A stretch of 36,276 nucleotides of DNA from Peptoniphilus_E sp964345555. GTDB taxonomy: Bacteria > Bacillota > Clostridia > Tissierellales > Peptoniphilaceae. Location: positions 1 through 36,276 of the forward strand of contig CAYFRD010000017.1 in the NCBI GenBank assembly GCA_964345555.1. Reading direction: 5' to 3'. Position numbers and translations under genes: made by a program. The first letter of the stretch is position 1; each line of letters starts with the position of its first letter. A model generated the notes under the pieces. That model was not told the DNA's origin. It saw only the letters and a list, made by a program, of their open reading frames with translations, and searched no databases. Positions 7,568 through 15,028 of the stretch are shown here, piece after piece.

Positions 7568-9073
7568 ATGAAAACATCATATATATTAATGGTAGTAACT
7601 ATAATTTCAAAGGTTTTCGGATTGGCAAGGGAAAAGGCTCTTGCACATTTTTTCGGCACGAGCATGGTAGCCGATGTATTTTTAGTGGCATTTCAAATAC
7701 CCATGACTTTCACAAATGTTATATCAGGTGCTACAGCTAACGGATACATACCCATATACAATGAAGTGGTAGAGAAAAGCGGCGAGAAGAACGCCAATGA
7801 TTTCACCGCCAACTTATCGAACATAGTGTTTTTATTTGCACTTGTGCTCTCAATTGTAGGGATCATATTTGCGGAAGGTCTTGTCAGTGTGATGGCAATA
7901 GGATTTGAGGCGGAGAAGTTTGAATTTGCAGTATTTATGACCAGAGTTGCACTTCTGAGTTTGTGTGCAACGTCGGTATTTTCCATCTTCAAAGCCTATC
8001 TTCAAATAAAGAAACATTTCATAGTTTCAATTGCTCATGCCATAATCATGAACATAATTATAATTTTCTCCATGGCTTTATCCTACAAGCTGGGAAGCGG
8101 CTATTTAGCCTACGGGATTTTGGCAGGCTTTGTATTTCAATACGTAATATTTTTGCCCTACTTGAAGAAGACTGACTACAGACATAATTTACGTTTCGAC
8201 ATGAAAGATGAAAATTTTATTAGACTGCTTAAAATAATACTCCCGGTAATTATTTCCACATCGGTTATAGAACTGAACTTTATAATATCTAAATCTCTGT
8301 CATCTTCGTTATTTTCGGGAGCCATATCATCTCTTAACTATGCCTACAAGCTGCAAAGTTTTGTTACGGGCATAGTGGTGACATCCATAGTCACGGCAGT
8401 ATATCCCGAGATGGCGAAATTCGGTGCGAAAAAAGATTATGAAGGACTTAAATACCAAACCGGTGAAGCGCTGATAACCATGGCGATATTGGTCATTCCT
8501 GCCTCCATAGGTTTGTTTATATACTCAGAACCCATAGTTAAACTTTTGTTCCTGGGAGGAGCATTTTCAAAACAGGACGCCTACATCACTGCGACGATTC
8601 TTTCTTTCTATTCACTAGGTATAATCGCCATAGGCATAAGGGAGATAATATCCAGAGTATTTTACACAGTTATGGATGCCAAGACACCCGTCGTAAATTC
8701 TGTGATAATGGTGGGAATAAACATAATTTTAAGCATAGTGCTCATCAAAAAACTTCAGATAAGAGGACTTGCCCTTGCAACTACACTGTCTTTCATAATT
8801 GGATCGGTAATGATATATATAAGTGCACGAAAGAAAGTGGGCGAGGTATTCTCCAAAGAAGTACTGGTGGAAATTCTTAAAATCATTGTGTCGTCCATGG
8901 TAATGGGAGTTGTTTCAAAATTATTTTTCGACTTAATCACAAGCCGGTTGGGCGAAAGGTTGTCGTTGATTTTAGCGATAGGAGCGGCAGGAATTGTTTA
9001 TCTAATAATGCTTGTACTCTTAAGAAGCAGAGAAATTTTCAATATTATAAATAAAGTCAGAAAGAGAAAATAA
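7568..9073 (+). CDS. murJ: Lipid II flippase MurJ (MviN)
   Basis: A 501-residue polytopic membrane protein of the MurJ/MviN branch of the MOP superfamily, which moves lipid II across the cytoplasmic membrane for peptidoglycan synthesis. The N-terminal helix carries the family pattern ISKVFGLAREKALAHFFG, followed by DVFLVAFQIP and about 14 hydrophobic segments in two repeats. Length is normal and the frame is intact. The start has a GTGAGG site and its own promoter. It is a single-gene unit, followed by a terminator at 9100-9131. Confidence 0.92.
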   Translation: MKTSYILMVVTIISKVFGLAREKALAHFFGTSMVADVFLVAFQIPMTFTNVISGATANGYIPIYNEVVEKSGEKNANDFTANLSNIVFLFALVLSIVGIIFAEGLVSVMAIGFEAEKFEFAVFMTRVALLSLCATSVFSIFKAYLQIKKHFIVSIAHAIIMNIIIIFSMALSYKLGSGYLAYGILAGFVFQYVIFLPYLKKTDYRHNLRFDMKDENFIRLLKIILPVIISTSVIELNFIISKSLSSSLFSGAISSLNYAYKLQSFVTGIVVTSIVTAVYPEMAKFGAKKDYEGLKYQTGEALITMAILVIPASIGLFIYSEPIVKLLFLGGAFSKQDAYITATILSFYSLGIIAIGIREIISRVFYTVMDAKTPVVNSVIMVGINIILSIVLIKKLQIRGLALATTLSFIIGSVMIYISARKKVGEVFSKEVLVEILKIIVSSMVMGVVSKLFFDLITSRLGERLSLILAIGAAGIVYLIMLVLLRSREIFNIINKVRKRK

Positions 9074-9099
9074 ATTTATAAAAATAAAAATTTATATAA

Positions 9100-9131
9100 A
9101 AAATCTCCTGTGTATTTTCAGGAGATTTTTT
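9100..9131 (+). terminator. Terminator after murJ
   Basis: Eleven-base-pair stem (9100-9110 with 9119-9129), 8-base loop and trailing T run. The A run on the left arm means it may also stop transcripts coming from the right. Confidence 0.88.
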
Positions 9132-9258
9132 GTATAAAGTACATTTATTATTTACAGGAGCGGATGAATGCATTAGCTCCTTATATTTCGTTATTGATTA
9201 TAAATCGGGACTTAGGACATCATCATCAGCATCATATTGAATATAAAATTTATCAATT

Positions 9259-10557
9259 TTAAAAGAATTGAGATAAAAATATTATGATAATAGCAATAGG
9301 TGATATGTATTTAATTGATACTATCATCCATTTTTTTATCAAGGGATTTGTTATGTTGGCGGCTTTTATGGTGTTGTCCATACCCCACACATATCCGCAA
9401 AAAATCGCAATGATAAAACAGCCGATTACCAATATGTAGTTGCTTTCAATTTTATCCAACAAGTTAAAAAGGACATCATTGTTTACGGAAAAGAAAGCTA
9501 TGGCGGATATTATTACCACTGCTGCAGTCAAGGATTTATCTCTGGAGAACTGATATTTTTCCGTCAAAAGACCAACGATTGCTTCCAATATTCCCACTGA
9601 AGATGTAAAGGCGGCTATGTAGAATCCCAAATAGAACAATACTGATAATACTCTGCCTCCGGGTATTATGTTAAAGGCGTTGGGCAGCGTCAAGAAACTA
9701 AGAGCCACACCTTCCGCCGCTTCTAAACCTGTGGCAAATACTATTGGCATTATCATAAGACCTGCTGCAATACCTGCGAATATCAGTGCTATGCACACGA
9801 CAGCTGCAGATTTGAAAATATCTTCATCCTTATCTTTTATATAGGAGCCGAATACCATGGAGCCCAGCATTGCAAGACCAAGAGCGAAAAAAGCCTGTCC
9901 CAGACAAGTTAGCATTGAACTTAACGTGAACTTTGAAAAGTCCGGTAAAAACAAAAACTTAACACCCTCAATGGCCCCTTCAAGTCTAAAGGATGAGAGT
10001 ATTATCACCGCCATGATTGCAAAGAGTATTGGTATTAAGAACTTAGATACCCTTTCAATGCCCTTTTGGACACCGAATTTAATGACGACTACATTCAAAA
10101 ACAAATTTATCATAAAAAAGAGTATAACCGAAGTTTTGTCAGCGTTGAAATCGTTGAAAAAACTTTGAACTTCATTGGGACTTAAATTTGCAAGATCTCC
10201 GGCAAAACTGGACACCACATATTTAAAAATCCACGAGTAAATGGGAGCGGTGTAACCCAGTATTAAAATTGCAGCCACCAAGTGCAAGTATCCCGCATAG
10301 TACCATTTTTTTCCCGGTGCCAAAGTTTTGTAAGCATCGACAGCTGTCCTTTGCGTGGCAAAGCCTATGGTTATCTCACAGGTCATAAGAGGTATTCCTA
10401 TTATTAGTATGATTGCTATGTACATCAAAATAAAAATTGCGCCGCCGTTTTCACCGACAACATAGGGGAAACGCCAAAGACTTCCTATTCCCAGTGCAAG
10501 ACCTATTGCCACCAGGATAAAACCCACTATGGAACTGAATCCTTCCTTTTTTTCCAA
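9259..10557 (-). CDS. Sodium:neurotransmitter symporter (NSS/SNF) family transporter
   Basis: A Na+-coupled amino-acid-type transporter of the LeuT fold. It opens with the NSS hallmark KKEGFSSIVGFILVAIGLA and GIGSLWRFPYVVGENGGA, which forms the Na+/substrate site in helix 1, and has 11 or so membrane segments. An ATG at 10563 and a GTG at 10566 are in frame. They overlap an AGGTGAT ribosome-binding sequence, so the TTG at 10557 four bases after it (protein start MEKKEGF) is the better choice, giving 432 residues. The start region is an exact inverted copy of the start region of the divergent sigma factor gene. The amino acid carried cannot be told from the sequence. Confidence 0.88.
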   Translation of the reverse strand: MEKKEGFSSIVGFILVAIGLALGIGSLWRFPYVVGENGGAIFILMYIAIILIIGIPLMTCEITIGFATQRTAVDAYKTLAPGKKWYYAGYLHLVAAILILGYTAPIYSWIFKYVVSSFAGDLANLSPNEVQSFFNDFNADKTSVILFFMINLFLNVVVIKFGVQKGIERVSKFLIPILFAIMAVIILSSFRLEGAIEGVKFLFLPDFSKFTLSSMLTCLGQAFFALGLAMLGSMVFGSYIKDKDEDIFKSAAVVCIALIFAGIAAGLMIMPIVFATGLEAAEGVALSFLTLPNAFNIIPGGRVLSVLFYLGFYIAAFTSSVGILEAIVGLLTEKYQFSRDKSLTAAVVIISAIAFFSVNNDVLFNLLDKIESNYILVIGCFIIAIFCGYVWGMDNTIKAANITNPLIKKWMIVSIKYISPIAIIIIFLSQFF

Positions 10558-10675
10558 TATCATCACCTTCCAACAAATAGTATAATATAAAAATAAAAAA
10601 AATAATATGTAATATTTTACAAATTCTTGCGTATTAACTACTGAAAGACGAGCTCGAGAGGTGATGATATTGGAA
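10552..10675. repeat. 17-bp perfect inverted repeat flanking a divergent promoter region
   Basis: TTCCAATATCATCACCT at 10552-10568 is the exact reverse complement of AGGTGATGATATTGGAA at 10659-10675, with a 90-base spacer. Each arm contains the ribosome binding site and start of a divergently transcribed gene (NSS transporter on minus, sigma factor on plus). Confidence 0.85.
10608..10621. promoter_or_regulatory. Possible operator dyad between NSS and sigma genes
   Basis: TGTAA-N4-TTACA inverted repeat in the AT-rich divergent intergenic region. Its size and symmetry fit a repressor site, but the regulator is unknown and the composition makes chance symmetry possible. Confidence 0.3.
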
Positions 10676-11218
10676 TATGGAGAAGAAATATTGTCTATGA
10701 AATATTCAAATGAAAGAGAACTGGATTTTGAGGCTTTGTATGATGATTATTTTGAAAGGATTTTTAAATTTGTATCTTAAAGAATTAACAACGACGAAGA
10801 TGTTAAGGATGTGACCTCTGAAATCTTTCAAAGGATATTAAAAAACATAAATAAGTATGATTTCCAAAAAGGAAAACTTGAAGTATGGATCTTTACAATT
10901 GCCGGAAATAAAGTAAAGGACTACTACAGAACGAAGAATAAATTCAAACTGCTGTCAATAGAAGCCTTTGCAGATTTTTTTGAAAGCGAAAAAGCTGCCG
11001 ATGACGACATACTAAGACTTGAAGAGTATGAATATCTAAGGAAGAAGATAAGTAAACTGCCGGACAGACAGAGACAGATCTTGAGTTATAAGTATGGAGC
11101 GGAACTTTCAAACAAGGACATAGCACAGATTTTGGATATAAGTATATCTAATGTAGGAGTCGTTTTACATAGGACGATTAAAGATCTGAAAAAGGAAATG
11201 GAGGACTACTATGAATAA
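10671..11218 (+). pseudogene. Sigma-70 family (ECF-like) sigma factor with internal stop
   Basis: One reading frame from TTG 10671 (or ATG 10664) to 11218 encodes an ECF-like sigma factor of about 182 residues, but a TAA at 10778-10780 interrupts it. Before the stop is ELDFEALYDDYFERIFKFVS, the start of region 2. After it come DVKDVTSEIFQRILKN and KGKLEVWIFTIAGNKVKDYYR (regions 2.2-2.4). Region 4 with its helix-turn-helix follows (LPDRQRQILSYKYG, LSNKDIAQILDISISNVGVVLHR). The frame is the same on both sides, so a single substitution of a sense codon (probably Tyr, TAT/TAC) would suffice. A GTG at 10811 could restart translation but would lack region 2.1. It overlaps the downstream anti-sigma-like gene by 8 bases. 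Confidence 0.82.
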
Positions 11219-12101
11219 AGGAGATATGTTTTTTGAAAATTCAGAAGATGAATTTAGTGCAAATGAATATTATGAAGATTTTGAATTTGAAGAAAAACTG
11301 AAAAATCTGTATAGTCCTCAGAAGAAAGATAAGGATGAGGTGCTATATAGAATGAAGAAAAACAATAAACACAAAGGATTTAAAATAGCAGCTGTAGCGG
11401 CATGTCTCTTGCTGGCAATGCCCTTCACATCACTGGGTAGAGAAATCTACACGGTCATAAAAGAAGCTGTAATTCCATCAGGCAGAATAACAGTAGTGGA
11501 AGAACAAGTCGATGAAGAAGCTTTAAAAAATATGAGTATGGAAGTACCGAAGGGACTTGAAGTCTATGACAAAGAAGGCAATCCCTTGACAGAATTAAAA
11601 TACGGTCAAAGAATGTACAATAAAGACGGAGAAGAAATAGTCGGCACGGTCTATGATGAACAAACAGGACTTACCACAGGATATACCGAAGCGGAAATGG
11701 CTGCTCAAGATGAAAAATATACTTACTATGAACCACAGGAAGAAATAGCTGAAACAATGCTTAATTTCAAACCTTTAATTCTCAATGAAGGCTATGAATA
11801 TCAACACTCCTATGTAATTTCAGAAGAGGGAGAAAAGTCCGATTATGCCAATTTCTTCTACAAAGACTCCAAAGGCAGAGAAATAATACTTTTTGAAAGA
11901 GTTTCTTCTGAACAAGCCGGATATGCTACAGGTGACAGCAATGTAGAAGAAATAAAAATTGACGGTATAGATATCATATATCATGGAAAAGATATGTTTG
12001 ATTTTGAAAAGGATGGACTGCTTGTAACTCTTATGTGTAGAGATATGAACTATGATGATATGGTGAAAGTATTTAAAGACTTGGAACTGTACAACAAATA
12101 A
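11211..12101 (+). CDS. Anti-sigma-factor-like single-pass membrane protein
   Basis: A 296-residue protein with an acidic cytoplasmic N-terminus (about 1-50), one membrane segment (GFKIAAVAACLLLAMPFTSLG, about 56-76) and a long external part. The external C-terminus, with DGIDIIYHGKDMF and MNYDDMVKVFKDLEL, resembles DUF4367-type domains. The ATG overlaps the stop of the sigma factor gene, and GGAGG lies six bases upstream inside that gene. This arrangement is typical of sigma/anti-sigma pairs, where the membrane protein holds the sigma factor until a signal arrives. Anti-sigma function is inferred from topology and position; no ZAS-type zinc motif is seen. With the sigma factor interrupted, its present role is unclear. 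Confidence 0.65.
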   Translation: MNKGDMFFENSEDEFSANEYYEDFEFEEKLKNLYSPQKKDKDEVLYRMKKNNKHKGFKIAAVAACLLLAMPFTSLGREIYTVIKEAVIPSGRITVVEEQVDEEALKNMSMEVPKGLEVYDKEGNPLTELKYGQRMYNKDGEEIVGTVYDEQTGLTTGYTEAEMAAQDEKYTYYEPQEEIAETMLNFKPLILNEGYEYQHSYVISEEGEKSDYANFFYKDSKGREIILFERVSSEQAGYATGDSNVEEIKIDGIDIIYHGKDMFDFEKDGLLVTLMCRDMNYDDMVKVFKDLELYNK

Positions 12102-12241
12102 AATTTACCCTTAATATAAATTAATTCATTTAGGAGAGGAATTTTTACATTCCTCTTTTAAATTGTATTAAAGGAAGCCTTTAACTATTTTAAAAAATTT
12201 TATTTTAAATTTACATAAAATATAAAATAATCCAAAAAATA

Positions 12242-12270
12242 TTGCATTAAATAAAAAATGGATTTATAAT
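12242..12270 (+). promoter_or_regulatory. Promoter of tRNA-Leu
   Basis: TATAAT at 12265-12270 with TTGCAT 17 bases upstream; the tRNA begins 12 bases after the -10. Confidence 0.5.
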
Positions 12271-12282
12271 ATAATTCTGTAA

Positions 12283-12366
12283 GCGGGTATGGCGGAACGG
12301 CAGACGCGCACGGTTCAGGTCCGTGTAAGGAAACTTGTGGAGGTTCAAATCCTCTTACCCGCACCA
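12283..12366 (+). tRNA. tRNA-Leu, anticodon CAG
   Basis: The acceptor stem GCGGGTA pairs with TACCCGC. The anticodon stem CACGG/CCGTG encloses the loop TTCAGGT, with anticodon CAG at 12316-12318, which reads CUG leucine codons. A long variable arm (GTAAGGAAACTTGTG region) marks a class II tRNA, and the T arm GAGGTTCAAATCCTC is standard. The CCA end is encoded at 12364-12366. It stands alone with its own promoter and terminator. Confidence 0.96.
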
Positions 12367-12373
12367 AATGGTC

Positions 12374-12420
12374 GCCCTCAATCAATCATTTTAATTAAAT
12401 GGTTATTGGGGGCATTTTTA
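12374..12420 (+). terminator. Terminator after tRNA-Leu
   Basis: The arms GCCCTCAAT (12374-12382) and ATTGGGGGC (12405-12413) pair, with partial pairing inside, and T residues follow at 12415-12419. Confidence 0.75.
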
Positions 12421-12640
12421 TATGAATATTATCTCTTTGCATCCACTTTTTGCAGGGGAGATTGCTTATACCTGACAGTTATATTTCTTTGTATATCATG
12501 ATTCTGGACGATGGGTGTCAATCTTCTAAGTTTTCATATTTGCATTCACTATCCGTAGGGCATTCCTGTGTCATCCTGATATATCCAATATTAAGTTAAT
12601 TTTGTTATCCGTGTATTGTGATAGGATCAGTTGTATATAA
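12421..12640. other. Intergenic stretch without recognisable features
   Basis: About 220 bases between the tRNA terminator and the terminator of the minus-strand gene. I see no plausible gene with a ribosome binding site, no repeat shared with the rest of the window and no structured RNA. Confidence 0.5.
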
Positions 12641-12661
12641 AAAACCCGGCTATGCCGGGCT
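12640..12661 (-). terminator. Terminator of the orphan membrane-anchored protein gene
   Basis: Stem CCCGGC (12645-12650) with GCCGGG (12654-12659) around a TAT loop. The A run at 12639-12644 becomes the T tail on the minus strand, 13 bases after the stop codon. Confidence 0.85.
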
Positions 12662-12672
12662 GAATTATATCA

Positions 12673-13635
12673 TCAATAATCTAAATCATAGTAGTATATG
12701 ATTTTTCCATCAGCTTTTATGTACTTTTGCGGAAAATCTTCTTGGTGTTGTAAAGAACCGTCCTTAGCAATAGTTTTTTTAATTAAATTCATTACATGTG
12801 TAAATCCGAATTCATCCTTTACTTCAAAATTCACTTCCACCTTGATACCGGCAGGCGCTTCGAATTTAAATTCATCTATATTTATGAAACAATCAAAGCC
12901 TTGTATTTTATCTACGGTTTCATCATTTTCAGATTTATACATTATTTCATAATTTTTAGTTTCTATAACTTTGTCATCAATATACAGAATAAGACTTGCA
13001 GTCTTGGGCTTGTATAAATCCTCAATATCTTTTTCCTTTTCAATTAAGTGATTGTAATCAATTACAAAATCTATTTTTTCCTTGAGGATTTCGAATTTCC
13101 CTCCTTCATCGTCGCTGCTGTAAGAATATCCCGCAGGCAATCCGCTCAATCTAAAGGTCAATTCTTTTAATGGAGAGATTTTTTGATTGAATTTTTGAAT
13201 CTTGGTCGTTTCACCATCTACCAAAGAAAAATTACCTATGGTAAATTCCTGGTTTATGGGAATATTTTTGTCGAGAATAAAATCCGATCCTTGGAGTATC
13301 ATTTCTTCTTCAATTCCGTCTATGTATAAGTATGCATTTGAGTTTGTCGAATATTCCTTGGGTGTTATTTTATAATTGAAGTCAATGGTCTTTTTATCCT
13401 TGTCGAAGTTTTTAAAATCGTAGTTGAAAAATTCTATTATGGAGTTGCCTTCTTCCACAGCGTTCAACACTGTACTGTGAACCATGGAGCTGTAGGAATC
13501 CACGGAACTTCTCAAATCTGCAATGCGCATTCTCAATTGTTCCATGTCTTCTTTTAGGCTCAACAAAAAATAAAAGTTTAGCCCTATGAGTACAAGCGCA
13601 ATTAGGGTGGTGAGATGTTTTTCATGTGTACACAT
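12673..13635 (-). CDS. Membrane-anchored protein of unknown function
   Basis: I do not recognise this 320-residue protein. An N-terminal hydrophobic helix (about 9-26, TTLIALVLIGLNFYFLLSL) is followed by a short coiled-coil-prone stretch (KEDMEQLRMRIADLRSSVD). About 250 acidic, beta-rich residues then face outward, with repeated short strands such as AYLYIDGIEE, ASLILYIDDK and IEVNFEVKDEF-like segments, suggesting two or more Ig-like or beta-sandwich modules. There is no cysteine in the external part, no lipobox and no sorting signal. AGAAGG abuts the ATG at 13635 with no spacer, so the start is uncertain. It is bounded by terminators on both sides, so it is a single-gene unit. Confidence 0.6.
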   Translation of the reverse strand: MCTHEKHLTTLIALVLIGLNFYFLLSLKEDMEQLRMRIADLRSSVDSYSSMVHSTVLNAVEEGNSIIEFFNYDFKNFDKDKKTIDFNYKITPKEYSTNSNAYLYIDGIEEEMILQGSDFILDKNIPINQEFTIGNFSLVDGETTKIQKFNQKISPLKELTFRLSGLPAGYSYSSDDEGGKFEILKEKIDFVIDYNHLIEKEKDIEDLYKPKTASLILYIDDKVIETKNYEIMYKSENDETVDKIQGFDCFINIDEFKFEAPAGIKVEVNFEVKDEFGFTHVMNLIKKTIAKDGSLQHQEDFPQKYIKADGKIIYYYDLDY

Positions 13636-13721
13636 CCTTCTGTTTTATATTTAACAACTGTATTATTATATTAATATTGTTTCAATATAAAGTAAACATA
13701 TTTTCGAGAAATATTATTGAT

Positions 13722-13753
13722 AAAAAACAGCCTACTATAATCGTAGACTGTTT
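13722..13753 (-). terminator. Terminator after the FakA-like small protein gene
   Basis: The arms ACAG-C-CTAC and GTAG-A-CTGT, with one internal mismatch, form a hairpin. On the minus strand it is followed by a T run (13727-13722). Confidence 0.7.
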
Positions 13754-13799
13754 AGATTTCTATAATATGCATAATTAAAAAGATAAGTTTTAAACTTCT

Positions 13800-14051
13800 C
13801 TAACCTTGAAGACCTCTTGCCTGTCTGTCCATGTCTTCTATTACTATGTCGAAGATCTCTCCAAGACCGGAACAGTATTCCAATACTTTCCAAGGTTCAT
13901 TTGTGTGGAAGTGAATTTTTATCATGCTTTCTCCACCTACTGCAAGCAGACAGTCGCCTTTGAAATTTGCGTTGAAGTGATCTCTTATTTCATCTTCATT
14001 TAAATTTGCTCCCTCTATCAACAACTGTGTGTCATATTTGAATTCTATCAT
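13800..14051 (-). CDS. Stand-alone FakA C-terminal-like domain protein
   Basis: An 83-residue protein. YDTQLLIEGANLNEDEIRDHF, CLLAVGGESMIKIHFHTNEP and WKVLEYCSGLGEIFDIVIEDMDRQ match the C-terminal domain of fatty-acid kinase FakA (the DhaK-like domain after DhaL in YloV/FakA). The IKxHxHTNxPxxVLEY motif is clear. The kinase (DhaL) domain is absent, so it cannot phosphorylate fatty acids by itself. Small proteins of this type are often labelled kinase to dihydroxyacetone kinase. AAAGGAG precedes the ATG, and it starts 10 bases after the radical SAM gene, so the two form an operon. The function is unknown; binding FakB-like or acyl-phosphate partners is speculation. Confidence 0.75.
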   Translation of the reverse strand: MIEFKYDTQLLIEGANLNEDEIRDHFNANFKGDCLLAVGGESMIKIHFHTNEPWKVLEYCSGLGEIFDIVIEDMDRQARGLQG

Positions 14052-14061
14052 TTATTCTCCT

Positions 14062-14958
14062 TTACTCGATAATATCTATATTTCTGTTTTTAAGTTCTCT
14101 GTCTATGGATGCAATGACTGAAAGTTTGTCGGCACTCCAAAGGGGAGCGATGAGTTTTTGCTTATTTGCATCGCCGGTGACCCTGTGTATGACTATATCT
14201 CTTGGAAGTATTTCAATTGCATCGCAGACTAAGTGCACATATTCCTCCTTTGAGAGAAGTTCAAAGGGAGTATTTTTATAATATTCATACAGAGGAGCAT
14301 CGCTTTGAATGTACAGTGAATGAAATTTGACACCGAAGGGGTGAAGTTGTGCTACATATTTCACCGTTGCAAGCATTTCTTCCCTTGTTTCTCCGGGTAA
14401 TCCGAAGATTACATGAACAAGGTACTTGATGTTGTTTTTCTCCAGTTTTTTTATATTTTCACGGAACACCTCATGAGAATATCCTCTTTTTATAAATCCA
14501 ATGCTCTTTTCGTGAATGCTCTGCAAGCCTATTTCAAGAAATAAAAAGGTCTTGTCATTTAAATCTTTGAGTATTTCCATTATTTTATCGTCCAGACAAT
14601 CTGCTCTTGTGGCAATGGAAAGACCGACTATTTCATCTCTTGCAATGATATGTCCATATAAATTTTTTAAATAGTTCACATCACCGTAGGTGTTTGTAAA
14701 ATTTTGGAAGTAGGCGATATATTTTTTTGCATTCCATTTTTTCTTGAGTAAATTTTTTTGCGCTTCAATTTGCATATCTATGTTTGCAAAATCAGACGTG
14801 AAATCACCGCTTCCTCTCTCTGAGCAGAAAATACAACCGGAGTGACTTATGGTGCCGTCTCTGTTTGGGCATGTGGCTCCACCGTCCAAGGAAAGCTTGA
14901 TTATTTTTTCCCCGAATTCACCTTTAAAAAATGTGTTGAAATCCAAAAATCTTCTCAA
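14062..14958 (-). CDS. Radical SAM protein, YhcC family (TIGR01212)
   Basis: A 298-residue radical SAM protein with cluster cysteines Cys30, Cys42 and Cys45 in the wide CPNRDGTISHSGCIFC pattern (C-x11-C-x2-C) typical of the YhcC/TIGR01212 family. SLDGGATCPNRDG, YFQNFTNTYGD, LEIGLQSIHEKS and HVIFGLPGETREEM are also present. The biological substrate of this family is not established to my knowledge. The longest frame begins at an ATG at 14988. However, that ATG lies upstream of and overlaps the -10 element, and GGTGAT followed by TTG at 14958 gives the family-like N-terminus MRRFLDFN, so TTG is taken as the start. Confidence 0.85.
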   Translation of the reverse strand: MRRFLDFNTFFKGEFGEKIIKLSLDGGATCPNRDGTISHSGCIFCSERGSGDFTSDFANIDMQIEAQKNLLKKKWNAKKYIAYFQNFTNTYGDVNYLKNLYGHIIARDEIVGLSIATRADCLDDKIMEILKDLNDKTFLFLEIGLQSIHEKSIGFIKRGYSHEVFRENIKKLEKNNIKYLVHVIFGLPGETREEMLATVKYVAQLHPFGVKFHSLYIQSDAPLYEYYKNTPFELLSKEEYVHLVCDAIEILPRDIVIHRVTGDANKQKLIAPLWSADKLSVIASIDRELKNRNIDIIE

Positions 14959-14976
14959 TATAATCACCGATAAGAC

Positions 14977-15009
14977 ATTATAGCACACTTTGAATTTACT
15001 TGATATAAT
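14977..15009. promoter_or_regulatory. Divergent extended -10 promoters (yhcC-like / TPR gene)
   Basis: Minus strand: TGCTATAAT with its -10 hexamer at 14982-14977, 18 bases before the TTG start. Plus strand: TGATATAAT (15001-15009), 19 bases before the ATG at 15029. Both have the TGnTATAAT extended -10 and neither has a good -35. The two -10 hexamers are only 21 bases apart, so RNA polymerase could hardly occupy both at once. Confidence 0.6.
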
Positions 15010-15028
15010 AAAACTTCAGGAGGGTTTT

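Noticed and set aside
12289..12501. Open frame on the plus strand overlapping the tRNA
   Set aside because: It runs through the whole tRNA-Leu and its terminator and has no ribosome binding site; the tRNA explains the conservation.
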